Source: Salinarimonas ramus
GTDB lineage: Bacteria > Pseudomonadota > Alphaproteobacteria > Rhizobiales > Beijerinckiaceae
Reading direction: 5' to 3'
DNA length: 64,000 bases
Assembly: GCF_014645695.1 (NCBI RefSeq)
Contig: NZ_BMMF01000007.1
Coordinates: 1 to 64,000 of the forward strand
This document shows, in pieces, positions 25,883 to 35,243 of this stretch (the first letter of the stretch is position 1; each line of letters starts with the position of its first letter). Under the pieces are notes generated by a model. That model was not told the DNA's origin. It did not search any database and saw only the letters and a program-made list of their open reading frames with translations. A program made the translations under genes and the position numbers.

Positions 25883-27471
25883 CCGCGCGCATCCACCTGT
25901 TCGACACGACGCTGCGCGACGGCGCCCAGACGACGGGCGTCGACTTCTCGCTCGCCGACAAGATCGCCATCGCCGGCCATCTCGACGCGCTCGGCGTCGA
26001 TTACGTCGAGGGCGGCTATCCGGGGGCGAACCCGCTCGACACCGAGCTCTTCCGCGAGAAGCGCACCCAGCGCGCCCGCTTCACCGCCTTCGGCATGACG
26101 AAGCGCGCGGGGCGCTCGGCCGCCAACGATCCAGGCATCGCCGCTCTCCTCGACGCGGAGGCGGACGCGATCTGCTTCGTCGCCAAGGCCTGGGACTATC
26201 ACGTGCGCGTCGCCCTCGAGATCGAGCCGGAGGAGAACCTCGCCGCCATCCGCGAGAGCGTCGCGGCGGCGATCGCGCGCGGGCGCGAGGCCATGGTCGA
26301 TTGCGAGCATTTCTTCGACGGCTACAAGGCGAACCCGGACTACGCGCTCGCCTGCGCGCGGGCGGCCTACGAGGCGGGGGCGCGCTGGGTGGTGCTGTGC
26401 GACACCAACGGCGGCACGCTGCCGAGCGAGGTCGCGGCCATCGTCACGCGGGTGTCGGAGGTGGTGCCCGGCGACAATCTCGGCATCCACGCCCACGACG
26501 ATTGCGGCTGCGCCGTCGCGAACTCGCTCGCGGCTATCGAGGCCGGGGCGCGCCAGGTGCAGGGGACGTTGAACGGGCTCGGCGAGCGCTGCGGCAACGC
26601 CAACCTCGTGACGCTGATCGGCACGCTCGCCTTGAAGCCGCGCTTCGCGGAGCGCTTCGCGACGGGGGTGACGCCCGAGGCGCTCTCGCGCCTCACCCCG
26701 GTCTCGCGGGCCATCGACGAGCTGCTCAATCGCCAGCCGAACCGGCACGCGCCCTATGTCGGCGCGAGCGCCTTCGCCACCAAGGCCGGCATCCACGCCT
26801 CCGCCGTGCTCAAGGACCCCAAGACCTACGAGCACGTCGAGCCGGAGCGGGTGGGCAACCTGCGCCGCGTCCTCGTCTCCGACCAGGGCGGCAAGTCGAA
26901 CCTTCGCGCGGAGCTCGAGCGGCTCGGCCTCGATCTCGGCAAGGACGACCCGCGCCTCGGGCGCATGCTCCAGGTGCTCAAGGAGAAAGAGGCTCTGGGC
27001 TACGCCTACGAGGGCGCGGACGCCTCCTTCTACCTCCTCGTCAAGCGCGTCATGGGCGAGGTGCCGGACTTCTTCGACGTGGAGCGCTACTCGGTGAACG
27101 TCGAGCGGCGCTGGAACGCCAAGGGCGAGCTCACCACCGTCGCCGAGGCGATCGTCAAGGTGCGCGTCGGCGACGAGGTGCTGATCTCGGCCGCGGAGGG
27201 CAACGGCCCCGTCAACGCGCTGGACGTCGCGCTCCGCAAGGATCTCGGCCGCTACCAGGAGCCCATCGCCGGCCTCGAGCTCATCGACTTCAAGGTGCGA
27301 ATCTTCCAGGGCGGCACGGACGCGGCGACCCGCGTCCTCGTGGAGTTCCGCGACGGCGACGGCAGTCGCTTCACGACGGTGGGCGTGTCGCCCAACATCA
27401 TCGACGCGTCGTTCGAGGCGCTGACGGACGCCATCGACTACACGCTGCTCAAGGCCGGCGCGACCGCCTGA
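25879..27471 (+). CDS. cimA: (R)-citramalate synthase
   Basis: A 530-residue enzyme of the 2-isopropylmalate/homocitrate synthase family. It has an N-terminal HMGL-like TIM barrel (LFDTTLRDGAQTTGVDFSL, metal site IHAHDDCG) and a C-terminal LeuA-type regulatory domain (about residues 380-520). The N-terminal DGAQTTGVDFS and FFDGYKANPDYAL blocks match the CimA branch rather than LeuA. It condenses pyruvate with acetyl-CoA for the threonine-independent route to isoleucine. ATG at 25879 overlaps the GNAT stop by 4 nt. Confidence 0.93.
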   Translation: MTARIHLFDTTLRDGAQTTGVDFSLADKIAIAGHLDALGVDYVEGGYPGANPLDTELFREKRTQRARFTAFGMTKRAGRSAANDPGIAALLDAEADAICFVAKAWDYHVRVALEIEPEENLAAIRESVAAAIARGREAMVDCEHFFDGYKANPDYALACARAAYEAGARWVVLCDTNGGTLPSEVAAIVTRVSEVVPGDNLGIHAHDDCGCAVANSLAAIEAGARQVQGTLNGLGERCGNANLVTLIGTLALKPRFAERFATGVTPEALSRLTPVSRAIDELLNRQPNRHAPYVGASAFATKAGIHASAVLKDPKTYEHVEPERVGNLRRVLVSDQGGKSNLRAELERLGLDLGKDDPRLGRMLQVLKEKEALGYAYEGADASFYLLVKRVMGEVPDFFDVERYSVNVERRWNAKGELTTVAEAIVKVRVGDEVLISAAEGNGPVNALDVALRKDLGRYQEPIAGLELIDFKVRIFQGGTDAATRVLVEFRDGDGSRFTTVGVSPNIIDASFEALTDAIDYTLLKAGATA

Positions 27472-27497
27472 GAGATCCCGCCGGCCGCGCGGGCGAG

Positions 27498-27525
27498 GGG
27501 GACGGCGCGCGTGCGCGGCGTCCCC
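27498..27525. terminator. bidirectional hairpin between cimA and recA
   Basis: GGGGACG (27498-27504) pairs with CGTCCCC (27519-27525), and CGCGC pairs with GCGCG inside after one G-G mismatch. It lies between the convergent cimA and recA stops. No U tract, but the stem is long and GC-rich. Confidence 0.5.
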
Positions 27526-27586
27526 TCCCCGTGCCGACCGAGCGCTGCACTGCCGCGCCCGGCGGCGTGCCTGCTCGGTGCGCGGA

Positions 27587-28678
27587 TCAGGCCTCGCCTT
27601 CGTCGAGATCCTCGGCCGTCGGCGTCGCCTCGTCGAGGATGCGGTCGGCGAGCACGCCCGAATTCTGCCGGATGGCGTCCTCGATGCGCTTGGCGACGTC
27701 GGGATTGTCCTTGAGGAAGGTCTTGGCGTTCTCGCGCCCCTGCCCCAGCCGCTGGCTGTCGTAGGAGAACCAGGCGCCGGACTTCTCGACGATGCCGCCC
27801 TTCACCCCGAGGTCGAGCAATTCGCCGACCTTCGAGATGCCCTCGCCGTACATGATGTCGAACTCGACCTGCTTGAACGGCGGGGCGACCTTGTTCTTGA
27901 CGACCTTGACGCGCACCTGGTTGCCGATCGCCTCGTCGCGGTCCTTGAGCGTCGAGGTGCGGCGGATGTCGAGGCGCACGGAGGCGTAGAACTTCAGCGC
28001 GTTGCCGCCCGTCGTCGTCTCCGGCGAGCCGTACATGACGCCGATCTTCATGCGGATCTGGTTGATGAAGATCACCATCGTCTTCGAGCGCGAGATCGAG
28101 CCCGTGAGCTTGCGCAGCGCCTGGGACATCAGGCGCGCCTGCAGGCCGGGCTGCACGTCGCCCATCTCGCCCTCGATCTCGGCGCGCGGCGTCAGCGCCG
28201 CGACCGAATCGACGACGAGCACGTCGACGGCGCCGGAGCGCACGAGCGTGTCCGTGATCTCGAGCGCCTGCTCGCCCGTGTCGGGCTGGGAGATCAGCAG
28301 GTCGTCGAGCTGCACGCCGAGCTTGCGGGCGTAGACCGGATCGAGCGCGTGCTCGGCGTCCACGAAGGCGCAGACGCCGCCCTTCTTCTGGGCCTCCGCG
28401 ATCGTGTGGAGCGCGAGCGTCGTCTTGCCCGACGATTCCGGCCCGTAGATCTCGATGATTCGCCCGCGCGGCAGCCCGCCGACGCCGAGCGCCACGTCGA
28501 GCCCGAGAGATCCCGTCGACACCGTCTCGATCTCGACCAGCGGCTGGTTCTTGCCCATCCGCATGATCGAGCCCTTGCCGAACGAGCGCTCGATCTGGGA
28601 GAGCGCCGCATCGAGCGCCTTCGCCTTGTCCTTGTCCATGGAGGAGCCTTCCACCAGCCTCAGCGTAGCCTGAGCCAT
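27587..28678 (-). CDS. recA: recombinase RecA
   Basis: A 363-residue ATPase that forms filaments on single-stranded DNA for homologous recombination and triggers LexA cleavage in the SOS response. Walker A is GPESSGKTT (residues 79-87); loop L2 with [20 protein letters not shown] and the acidic C-terminal tail are intact. ATG at 28678 has an AAGGAC ribosome site. An in-frame ATG 13 codons in gives a less complete N-terminus. Two near-consensus alphaproteobacterial SOS boxes lie 63-108 bp upstream. It is transcribed alone, converging on cimA. Confidence 0.97.
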   Translation of the reverse strand: MAQATLRLVEGSSMDKDKAKALDAALSQIERSFGKGSIMRMGKNQPLVEIETVSTGSLGLDVALGVGGLPRGRIIEIYGPESSGKTTLALHTIAEAQKKGGVCAFVDAEHALDPVYARKLGVQLDDLLISQPDTGEQALEITDTLVRSGAVDVLVVDSVAALTPRAEIEGEMGDVQPGLQARLMSQALRKLTGSISRSKTMVIFINQIRMKIGVMYGSPETTTGGNALKFYASVRLDIRRTSTLKDRDEAIGNQVRVKVVKNKVAPPFKQVEFDIMYGEGISKVGELLDLGVKGGIVEKSGAWFSYDSQRLGQGRENAKTFLKDNPDVAKRIEDAIRQNSGVLADRILDEATPTAEDLDEGEA

Positions 28679-28740
28679 ATCGCGATGTCCTTATTGCACG
28701 GGGTGGAGAGAAATCTCAACGCGGCGTCGACATCCCGAAT

Positions 28741-28755
28741 GTACGCACTTCGTTC
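28741..28755. promoter_or_regulatory. candidate LexA (SOS) box 1 upstream of recA
   Basis: GTAC-N7-GTTC here (GAAC-N7-GTAC on the recA strand) differs at one position from the alphaproteobacterial LexA site GTTC-N7-GTTC. It is 63-77 bp ahead of the recA ATG, where a promoter-overlapping operator is expected. Confidence 0.5.
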
Positions 28756-28771
28756 TCGTACGCAAGGGAGA

Positions 28772-28786
28772 AAACGAAAGCGGAAC
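28772..28786. promoter_or_regulatory. candidate LexA (SOS) box 2 upstream of recA
   Basis: AAAC-N7-GAAC (GTTC-N7-GTTT on the recA strand) also differs by one base from the consensus. It lies 16 bp beyond the first candidate. Only one of the two may be functional. Confidence 0.4.
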
Positions 28787-28983
28787 GAATTTTTCGTCTC
28801 TTGCAGCAGGCATCCTTCAGGGCCTGCAGACGCGCCGGGCGGAAAGCGCGTTCGCGGCCTGTTCCTTGCGCGGATGCATGAACGCTCGGACGCTCCGACG
28901 CGCGTCGCAGGCGCCCCCGGCCCGCATCGCTCCACAGGAAAGACCGCTCCGCGACGCGAGCGCGCAGTGCGGTCACCGGCCCC

Positions 28984-31542
28984 TCAGCGCCCCATCGTCT
29001 CCTTCACCGTCTCCACCAGCTGCTTGAGCGTGAAGGGCTTGGGCAGGAAGGCGAATTCCTCGCCCTCGGGGAGGTTCTTCTTGAAGGCGTCCTCGGCATA
29101 GCCGGAGACGAAGATCACCTTGAGGTCGGGGTGGGTCTTGCGCAGTTCGCGCAGGAGCGAGGGCCCGTCCATCTCGGGCATCACCACGTCCGAGACGACG
29201 ATGTCCACGGGCGTCTCCGCCTCGGCGATCGCCTCCAGCGCCTCGACGCCGGACGCGGCCTCGAGCACCGTGTAGCCGCGCGCCTTCAGCGCACGCGAGT
29301 TCACCGCGCGTACGGGGTCCTCGTCCTCGACGAGGAGCACGACGCCCTGGCCGGTGAGGTCGGCGGCGGGGCGGCGCAGCGTCTCCAGCCGCTCGGCCGC
29401 GACCTCGGCGGAGGTCTGCACGTGGCGCGGCAGGTAGACCTTGAAGGATGCCCCCTCGCCGGGCTTCGAATCGACGTAGACGAAGCCGTTCGACTGCTTG
29501 ACGATGCCGAACACGGTCGAGAGGCCGAGCCCGGTGCCCTTGCCGATCTCCTTCGTCGTGAAGAACGGCTCGAAGATCTTGTCCATCACCTCGGGCGGAA
29601 TGCCGGTGCCGGTGTCCGCCACCTCGATGAGGACGTAATCCGCCGCCGGCATGCCCGGCCGCTCCAGCCGCCCGGCCTCCTCGGCGGGGACGTTGGCGGT
29701 GCGGATCGTCAGCTTGCCGCCGTCGGGCATGGCGTCGCGGGCGTTCACCGCGAGGTTGATGACGACCTGCTCGAGCTGATGCACGTCCGCGCGGATCGGC
29801 CACAGGTCGCGCCCGTGGCGCAGGTCGAGCTCGACGCGCTCGCCCAGCAGGCGCTTCAGGAGCATGGTCAGGTCGGACATGGTGTCGCCGAGATCGAGCA
29901 CCTCCGGGCGCAGCGTCTGGCGGCGCGAGAAGGCCAGCAGCTGGCGCACCAGGCTCGCCGCCCGGTTCGCGTTCTGCTTGATCTGCATGATGTCCTGGAA
30001 GGCCGGATCGGTGGGCCTGTGGTTGGCCAGCAGCAGGTCCGAATAGCCGATGATCGCCTGGAGCACGTTGTTGAAGTCGTGCGCCACGCCGCCGGCGAGC
30101 TGGCCCACCGCCTGCATCTTCTGCGCTTGCGCGAACTGCGTCTCGAGCTGGCGCTGCTCGGTGGTCTCGAGCGCGTAGACGATGGCGACCTCGCCCTCGC
30201 CGTCGGTCTCGTTGACCGGGCTCGTCCAGATCCGCGCCGAGCGCTCGGCGGGGCCGACGATGCCGATCTCGACGGGCTCGGCCGCGCGCGCCTGCTCGGC
30301 GGCGGCGAGGGCACCCAGCAGCGCCTCGCGGTCGCGCTCCAGGATGCGATCGGCGAGATGCGCCTCCTCGCCGCCCGGCTCGGCGCGCGGCATCGTGTTG
30401 AACAGCCGCACGAAGGGCGCGTTGGCGCGCAGGATGCGGCCCTCGCGCCCGAGCGTGGCGATGGCGATCGGCGTGTTGTTGAAGAAGCGCGCGAAGCGCA
30501 CCTCCGCCGCGCGCTGGGCGTCGGCGGAGCCCTCCTCGCCGGCGGAGCGGTTGATGACGAGGGTGCGCGAGGCGCCGCGCTCGCCCTCGATGCCGAAGGC
30601 GACGCGGTGGTAGAGCCGCACCGGCAGCGCCTGCCCGGCGCGCCGCACCATGTCGATGTCGAAGATCTCGGTGCGCACCTCGCCGGGGGCGCCTTCGACG
30701 GAGGCGAGCAGGGTCGCGACGTCGAAGGGCACCATGTCCTCGAGCGCGAGCCCGCCCGAGCCGACCTTGGCGAGGTCGTGGTCGAGCCAGGCGGCGAGCG
30801 TGGCGTTCATGTAGGCGACGGAGCCGTCGGGCTCCACGGAGAAGAAGCCCGCCGGCGCGTGGTCGAGATAGTCGATGGCGTGCTGGAGCTCCTGGAAGAC
30901 GTTCTCGTGGCGCTCGCGCTCGTGGGTCACGTCGGCGATGGACCAGAGCACGGCGGGCTTGGCGCCGGGGCGCGGCAGCGGGCGCACGCGCACGCGGTAC
31001 CAGCCGTAATCGGCGCGGCTTCCGAGCGCGGGCGAGAGGCGGATCTCCTCGGCGAGCGCCCGCTCCTCCCGCGCGGCCTGGGCGAGGCGGTAGATCGCCT
31101 CGGAGACCTCCGGCGCGCCCACGAAGAGGCGCTCCACGGTCTTGATCTCGGCGAGGTCGGTCGCGGCGGCAAACGAGAGATAGGCCTCGTTGGCGTAGGC
31201 CACGCGCCCGTCGCCCTCCACCACGACGAGCCCCTCGGAGGACGAGTCCGCCATCGCCTTCGTCAGGTCGTTGCGCGCGCCCTGGCCGGTGAAGCCGAGC
31301 GCGCCGATGGCGTAGGCGGTCACGAAGAACACGCCCGCCATGGCGAGGAGCGCCAGCAGCGCGGTGATCAGCGGCTGGGCCTGCTCGCTCGTGACGAAGG
31401 AGAGCCCGAAGAAGGCCGCCGGCAGGACGAGGGCGAGAACGACGAGGAGCCAGATCTTGCCGGGCTTCTCGGTGCGCTCGACCGCGCGGGAAGGCTTGTC
31501 GCTCGTCGGAGCCATGGCTCGTGTTCGCTCGTTTTCTCGCAT
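28984..31542 (-). CDS. cckA: hybrid sensor histidine kinase CckA
   Basis: An 852-residue membrane hybrid kinase that starts the CckA-ChpT-CtrA phosphorelay controlling cell cycle and motility in alphaproteobacteria. Two N-terminal membrane helices (about residues 30-50 and 58-82) are followed by three PAS-like regions (about 95-205, 220-335, 345-465). The DHp domain has His488 in GGVAHDFNN, and the ATPase domain has [11 protein letters not shown] and [21 protein letters not shown] receiver domain carries Asp785. All key residues are present. The start at 31542 lies 6 bp after flhB; an ATG at 31515 is possible. It is the last gene of the flagellar operon. Confidence 0.92.
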   Translation of the reverse strand: MRENERTRAMAPTSDKPSRAVERTEKPGKIWLLVVLALVLPAAFFGLSFVTSEQAQPLITALLALLAMAGVFFVTAYAIGALGFTGQGARNDLTKAMADSSSEGLVVVEGDGRVAYANEAYLSFAAATDLAEIKTVERLFVGAPEVSEAIYRLAQAAREERALAEEIRLSPALGSRADYGWYRVRVRPLPRPGAKPAVLWSIADVTHERERHENVFQELQHAIDYLDHAPAGFFSVEPDGSVAYMNATLAAWLDHDLAKVGSGGLALEDMVPFDVATLLASVEGAPGEVRTEIFDIDMVRRAGQALPVRLYHRVAFGIEGERGASRTLVINRSAGEEGSADAQRAAEVRFARFFNNTPIAIATLGREGRILRANAPFVRLFNTMPRAEPGGEEAHLADRILERDREALLGALAAAEQARAAEPVEIGIVGPAERSARIWTSPVNETDGEGEVAIVYALETTEQRQLETQFAQAQKMQAVGQLAGGVAHDFNNVLQAIIGYSDLLLANHRPTDPAFQDIMQIKQNANRAASLVRQLLAFSRRQTLRPEVLDLGDTMSDLTMLLKRLLGERVELDLRHGRDLWPIRADVHQLEQVVINLAVNARDAMPDGGKLTIRTANVPAEEAGRLERPGMPAADYVLIEVADTGTGIPPEVMDKIFEPFFTTKEIGKGTGLGLSTVFGIVKQSNGFVYVDSKPGEGASFKVYLPRHVQTSAEVAAERLETLRRPAADLTGQGVVLLVEDEDPVRAVNSRALKARGYTVLEAASGVEALEAIAEAETPVDIVVSDVVMPEMDGPSLLRELRKTHPDLKVIFVSGYAEDAFKKNLPEGEEFAFLPKPFTLKQLVETVKETMGR

Positions 31543-31548
31543 ACGCGG

Positions 31549-32616
31549 TTATGCCCGACGCCGCCTGAGCCGCAAGACGTATCCGATGACTTCGGCCACG
31601 GCGGCGTAATGTTCCACCGGGATCTCCCGGTCGATCTCGACCGTCGCGTGCAGCGCGCGCGCCAGCGGCGGGTTTTCGATGATGGGCACGTCGTGCTCGC
31701 GCGCCTTCTCGCGGATCTTCAGCGCGAGGGCGTCGACGCCCTTGGCGAGGCAGATCGGCGCGGGCATGCCCTTCTCGTACTTGAGCGCCACCGCGTAGTG
31801 GGTCGGGTTGGTGATCACCACCGTCGCCTCCGGCACGGCCGCCATCATGCGCCTGCGGGCGCGCTCCATGCGCAGCTGGCGCTGGCGGGCCTTCACCTCG
31901 GGCGAGCCCTCGGTCTGCTTGAACTCCTCCTTGATCTCGCGCCGCGTCATGCGCTGGCGCTTGAGCCAGGCGAAGCGCTGGTAGAGCGCGTCCCCGATCG
32001 CGACGAAGAAGAACAGCGCCAGCGTGCCGCCGAGCAGCTTCACCGAGAGGTCCTTGACCTCCACGAAGAGCAGCGTGGGGCTCTCCTGCACCAGCGTGTC
32101 GATGCGCGCGCGCTCGTTCCACAGGAGGATTGCGACCAGCGTGCCGATGATGGCGAGCTTGAGCAGCCCCTTGGCGAAGTTGACGAACGCCTCCATGCCG
32201 AAGACGCGCTTGAAGCCGGCGATGGGGCTGATGCGGTCGAGCTTGGGCGTCAGCGGCTCGACGGTCCAGAGCGGGCGGTGCTGCAGCCCGCCGCCGACGA
32301 GGCCCGCCACGATGAAGATCGCGAAGGGCGCCGCGAGCGCGATCAGCACGGTGGCGATGGCATCGCGCCCCACCGCGAGGTGCCCCGCTCCGTCCGTCAC
32401 CTGGTGCGCGTTGGCGAAGAAGCCGGTGACGCCCTGCAGGATCGTCTGCGCGCTCCAGCCCGACGTGAGGAGGGCGGCCAGCGTGAAGCCGCCGAGCACG
32501 AAGAAGGTGGTGATCTCCTGGCTCTTGGCGACGTCGCCCTTCTGGATCGCCTGCTCGAGCTTCCTGGCGGTCGGCTCTTCCGTGCGATCGTCCTGCTCGG
32601 TGTCCTGGTCGGCCAC
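31549..32616 (-). CDS. flhB: flagellar type III export switch protein FlhB
   Basis: A 355-residue inner-membrane component of the flagellar export gate that switches substrate class from rod/hook to filament. Four hydrophobic helices occupy about residues 35-210. The cytoplasmic domain carries the autocleavage motif N270-P271-T272-H273. The basic N-terminus with EEPTARKLEQAIQKGDVA is typical. It follows fliR by 13 bp, and cckA begins 6 bp after its stop. Confidence 0.96.
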   Translation of the reverse strand: MADQDTEQDDRTEEPTARKLEQAIQKGDVAKSQEITTFFVLGGFTLAALLTSGWSAQTILQGVTGFFANAHQVTDGAGHLAVGRDAIATVLIALAAPFAIFIVAGLVGGGLQHRPLWTVEPLTPKLDRISPIAGFKRVFGMEAFVNFAKGLLKLAIIGTLVAILLWNERARIDTLVQESPTLLFVEVKDLSVKLLGGTLALFFFVAIGDALYQRFAWLKRQRMTRREIKEEFKQTEGSPEVKARQRQLRMERARRRMMAAVPEATVVITNPTHYAVALKYEKGMPAPICLAKGVDALALKIREKAREHDVPIIENPPLARALHATVEIDREIPVEHYAAVAEVIGYVLRLRRRRA

Positions 32617-32629
32617 GCGCCCCTCCTCC

Positions 32630-33388
32630 TCACAGGCCCGAGATCAGGGCGAGGAAGGCGCGCAGGTCCTCCAGGAACACGCTCATCATCACGCCGACGA
32701 CGATGGCCAGGACGAGGAAGCCGCCGAGGATCGTCGCGGGCAGCGCCAGGAAGAACACCTGCAGCTGCGGCATCAGGCGCGAGAGGATGCCGAGCCCGAG
32801 ATTGAACAGGATCGCGAAGACGACGAAGGGCGCGGAGATCTGCACCGCGAGCGCGAAGCCGCGCCCCACGGCCTCGATGCCCAGCCGCGCCACGTCCCCG
32901 CTCTCCGGCAGGCCGCCGGGGGGCAGCATGTCGTAGCTCGCCCGCACCGCGGCGATGGCGAGGTGGTGCAGGTCGGTGACGAAGATGAGCGTGATGGCGA
33001 GCAACGTGAGGAAGTTGCCGACCGCGGTCTGCTGGCCGCCCATGGACGGGTCGACGGTCATGGCGAAGCCCAGCCCCATCTGCTGCGCGATGATGGTGCC
33101 CGCCGTCTGCAGCGCGCCGATCACCATGCGCACCGCGAGCCCGAGCACGAGGCCCACCAGGATCTCGCCGAAGAGGAGCGTGAGGGTCTCCGGGCCCGCG
33201 ACGCCCTGCGGCTCGACCAGCGGGCGCACGGCGGGATAGACGACGATGGTCAGGAGCACCGCGAAGGCGAGGCGCACCCGCGGCGAGATCAGCTGCTCGC
33301 CGAGCCCCGGCAGCAGCATGACGAGCGTCCCCACCCGCGCGAAGGCGAGCATGAACGTCGTCGCGACGGCTGGCGAGAGGAGCTCCAT
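32630..33388 (-). CDS. fliR: flagellar export gate protein FliR
   Basis: A 252-residue polytopic membrane protein that forms the export gate with FliP and FliQ. The sequence has about six hydrophobic segments and family blocks such as LPGLGEQLISPRVRLAFAVL and QQMGLGFAMTVDPSMGGQ. The ATG at 33388 matches homologue N-termini (MELLSPAVATTFMLAFARVG). A GTG at 33463, one base after the fliQ stop, would add 25 residues and cannot be excluded, because the ribosome site at 33388 is weak. Confidence 0.93.
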   Translation of the reverse strand: MELLSPAVATTFMLAFARVGTLVMLLPGLGEQLISPRVRLAFAVLLTIVVYPAVRPLVEPQGVAGPETLTLLFGEILVGLVLGLAVRMVIGALQTAGTIIAQQMGLGFAMTVDPSMGGQQTAVGNFLTLLAITLIFVTDLHHLAIAAVRASYDMLPPGGLPESGDVARLGIEAVGRGFALAVQISAPFVVFAILFNLGLGILSRLMPQLQVFFLALPATILGGFLVLAIVVGVMMSVFLEDLRAFLALISGL

Positions 33389-33464
33389 GGCCGTGGACGA
33401 TACGAGATTCGCGCGCCGTGCGCGCGGGTCGGCCGCAATCGCCGGGATCGCGACCGCCCCCACC

Positions 33465-33731
33465 TCACCCGCCCGCCACGATGCGCTCGGCGACGCGGGT
33501 CATGTAGCCGGCGAGCGCGTCGCTCATGAGGGGGAGCATGACGAGCAGCGCCGCGAAGACGGCGATGATCTTGGGCACGAAGACGAGGGTCTGCTCCTGG
33601 AGCTGCGTGAGCGCCTGGATGAGCGAGATGACGACGCCGACGCCCAGCGCGACGAGCATCACGGGCGCGCCCACGACGAAGAACACCATGATGCCGTCGC
33701 GGGCGATGTCGAGGATGGCGGCACCGGTCAT
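33465..33731 (-). CDS. fliQ: flagellar export gate protein FliQ
   Basis: An 88-residue membrane protein with two hydrophobic helices (about residues 15-42 and 52-76). It is a helical-hairpin subunit of the FliPQR export gate. The blocks GAPVMLVALGVGVVISLIQA and QEQTLVFVPKI are characteristic. ATG at 33731. It lies between fliE and fliR. Confidence 0.94.
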   Translation of the reverse strand: MTGAAILDIARDGIMVFFVVGAPVMLVALGVGVVISLIQALTQLQEQTLVFVPKIIAVFAALLVMLPLMSDALAGYMTRVAERIVAGG

Positions 33732-33776
33732 GGGGGATCTCGTCTTTCTCTCGTTTCGTCTTCTCGCGCGTCGCCG

Positions 33777-34106
33777 TCAGATCGGCATGCGCATGATCTC
33801 TTCGTAGGCCTGGATGACGCGGTCGCGCACGGCGACGAGCGTGTTGAGCGCGGCCTCGCTCTCGGCGACGGCGGTGACGACGTCGACGACGTCGGCGCGG
33901 CCCGCCGCCGCGGCGCTCGCCTGCGCCTCGGCGGCGCGGCCGGCCTCGGCCACGGAGCCGAGCGCACCCTGGACCATGGCGCCGAAATCGGGGCGCTCGC
34001 CCCCCGCGCCGCCGAGGCGGCCGGCGGCTCCGCCACCGCGATCGAGCCCCTGCGCGATCCCTTGCACCGAGGCGTAGGCGTTGGCGGCGAACAGGTTCGT
34101 GGACAT
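33777..34106 (-). CDS. fliE: flagellar hook-basal body protein FliE
   Basis: A 109-residue rod-base protein that links the MS ring and export gate to the proximal rod. The C-terminal half (DVVDVVTAVAESEAALNTLV ... VIQAYEEIMRMPI) is the FliE signature. The middle is Gly-rich. ATG at 34106. Order flgB-flgC-fliE is the usual one in Alphaproteobacteria. Confidence 0.93.
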   Translation of the reverse strand: MSTNLFAANAYASVQGIAQGLDRGGGAAGRLGGAGGERPDFGAMVQGALGSVAEAGRAAEAQASAAAAGRADVVDVVTAVAESEAALNTLVAVRDRVIQAYEEIMRMPI

Positions 34107-34130
34107 CGTTCAGATCTCCCCTCTCGCGGC

Positions 34131-34541
34131 TCAGGCGCGCAGGATGTCGATGGTGCGGCTCAGCATGCGGCGCGTCGCGTTGACGAGATTCAGGTTCGCC
34201 TCGTAGCTGCGCTGCGCCTCGCGCATGTCCATGCTCTCGACGAGAGAGGACACGTTGGGCAGCTTGACCTGGCCGTCCTCGTCGGCGGCCGGGTGGCCCG
34301 GGTCGAAGCGGCTGCGGAAATCGCTCTGGTCCTCCTGCACGCGGCCGAGCTCGACCGTGCGCACGCCCAGCTCCCGGTCCAAGCGCTCGACGAAGGTGGG
34401 GATGCGCCGCCGGTAGGGGTCCGCGCCGGGCGTGGCGGCGGTGGAATCGGCGTTGGCGATGTTCTCCGCGATGACGCGCATGCGCCCCGACTGGGCCTTG
34501 AGGCCCGAGGCCGCCACCGCGATCGTCCTGAGGAAGTCCAT
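34131..34541 (-). CDS. flgC: flagellar proximal rod protein FlgC
   Basis: A 136-residue rod protein. The N-terminal rod motif SGLKAQSGRMRVIAENIANA and the C-terminal heptad region (DMREAQRSYEANLNLVNATR) identify FlgC. It is secreted through the flagellar export system without a cleaved signal. ATG at 34541, 20 bp after flgB. Confidence 0.95.
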   Translation of the reverse strand: MDFLRTIAVAASGLKAQSGRMRVIAENIANADSTAATPGADPYRRRIPTFVERLDRELGVRTVELGRVQEDQSDFRSRFDPGHPAADEDGQVKLPNVSSLVESMDMREAQRSYEANLNLVNATRRMLSRTIDILRA

Positions 34542-34561
34542 GATCGGTCTCCGTCCCCTGC

Positions 34562-34960
34562 TCAGCGACGGCCGACGGCCGTGCGGAGCATCGCGAGGTT
34601 CCTCTCGTAGAGCGAGGCGGCGAGCTGGTAGTCGGCCTGGTTCTGGGCGACCTTCAGCATCTCCTCCTCGAGGTTCACGGCATTGCCCGAGGGCCGCACC
34701 TCGAAGCGCGCCCCGTCGGTCTCGGACACGTTGCGCGAGGCGTTCGCCGGGGCGATGTGCAGCGGGCTCGTGCGCACCGGCGAGAGCGTCGTCGAGACCG
34801 CGCGCCCGTCCGCGCCGAAGCGCGGTTGGGCCACGTCGCGCGGGGCGAAGCCCGGCGTGTCGGCGTTCGCGACGTTCTCGGCGAGCAGCTTCTGGCGCGC
34901 CTGATGCCAGTGCAGGCGCGTCTTCAGCATCTCGAGGAGGGGCAGGCCGGCGGCGCTCAC
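34562..34960 (-). CDS. flgB: flagellar proximal rod protein FlgB
   Basis: A 132-residue rod protein with the family motif LLAENVANADTPGFAPRDV near residue 25 and a C-terminal heptad helix (KVAQNQADYQLAASLYERNL). The start is GTG at 34960. It is the first gene of the leftward flagellar operon; a perfect CtrA box lies about 100 bp upstream, in the region shared with the divergent fliO gene. Confidence 0.94.
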   Translation of the reverse strand: MSAAGLPLLEMLKTRLHWHQARQKLLAENVANADTPGFAPRDVAQPRFGADGRAVSTTLSPVRTSPLHIAPANASRNVSETDGARFEVRPSGNAVNLEEEMLKVAQNQADYQLAASLYERNLAMLRTAVGRR

Positions 34961-35060
34961 GGCGGTGGCTCCGGGTGCGTGTCGGCGGGCGATCCGCCGT
35001 TCGGGCGTCGACGGCGCCCGATTCCGGCCCCGCCTTGGGCAAAATTTGCCGGCATGTTGG

Positions 35061-35075
35061 TTAACGGCGCGTTAA
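35061..35075. promoter_or_regulatory. perfect CtrA binding box between flgB and fliO
   Basis: TTAA (35061-35064), seven bases, TTAA (35072-35075) is an exact match to the alphaproteobacterial CtrA consensus. It lies 101 bp from the flgB start and 169 bp from the fliO start, in the only promoter region for both flagellar operons. An additional TTAAC half-site is at 35104-35108. Confidence 0.75.
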
Positions 35076-35243
35076 AGAACTCCCACCGTCTGGTGGTTTC
35101 GTGTTAACCGCGCGACGGTTATGGTGCAGGGCGCGCTCGCGGGCGCGGCCATCCGCGCGCCTATCGAGAGACGCCGCACGGGATCTCGCGCCCCGACGGC
35201 CTCTCGACGGGACGCCGTTCAGTAGAGAGCGCGACGACCTGCC

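Noticed and set aside
28679-28983. tRNA or small RNA in the recA-cckA gap
   Set aside because: No T-loop-like sequence or cloverleaf, and the region is explained by the recA promoter and SOS-like boxes.
29131-32805. A 1224-codon open frame antisense to cckA and flhB
   Set aside because: Rich in Arg, His, Asp and Glu with no domain; an expected shadow in GC-rich DNA. The opposite strand encodes clear cckA and flhB. The same applies to long frames at 46037-49699, 38040-41726 and 57813-60842.
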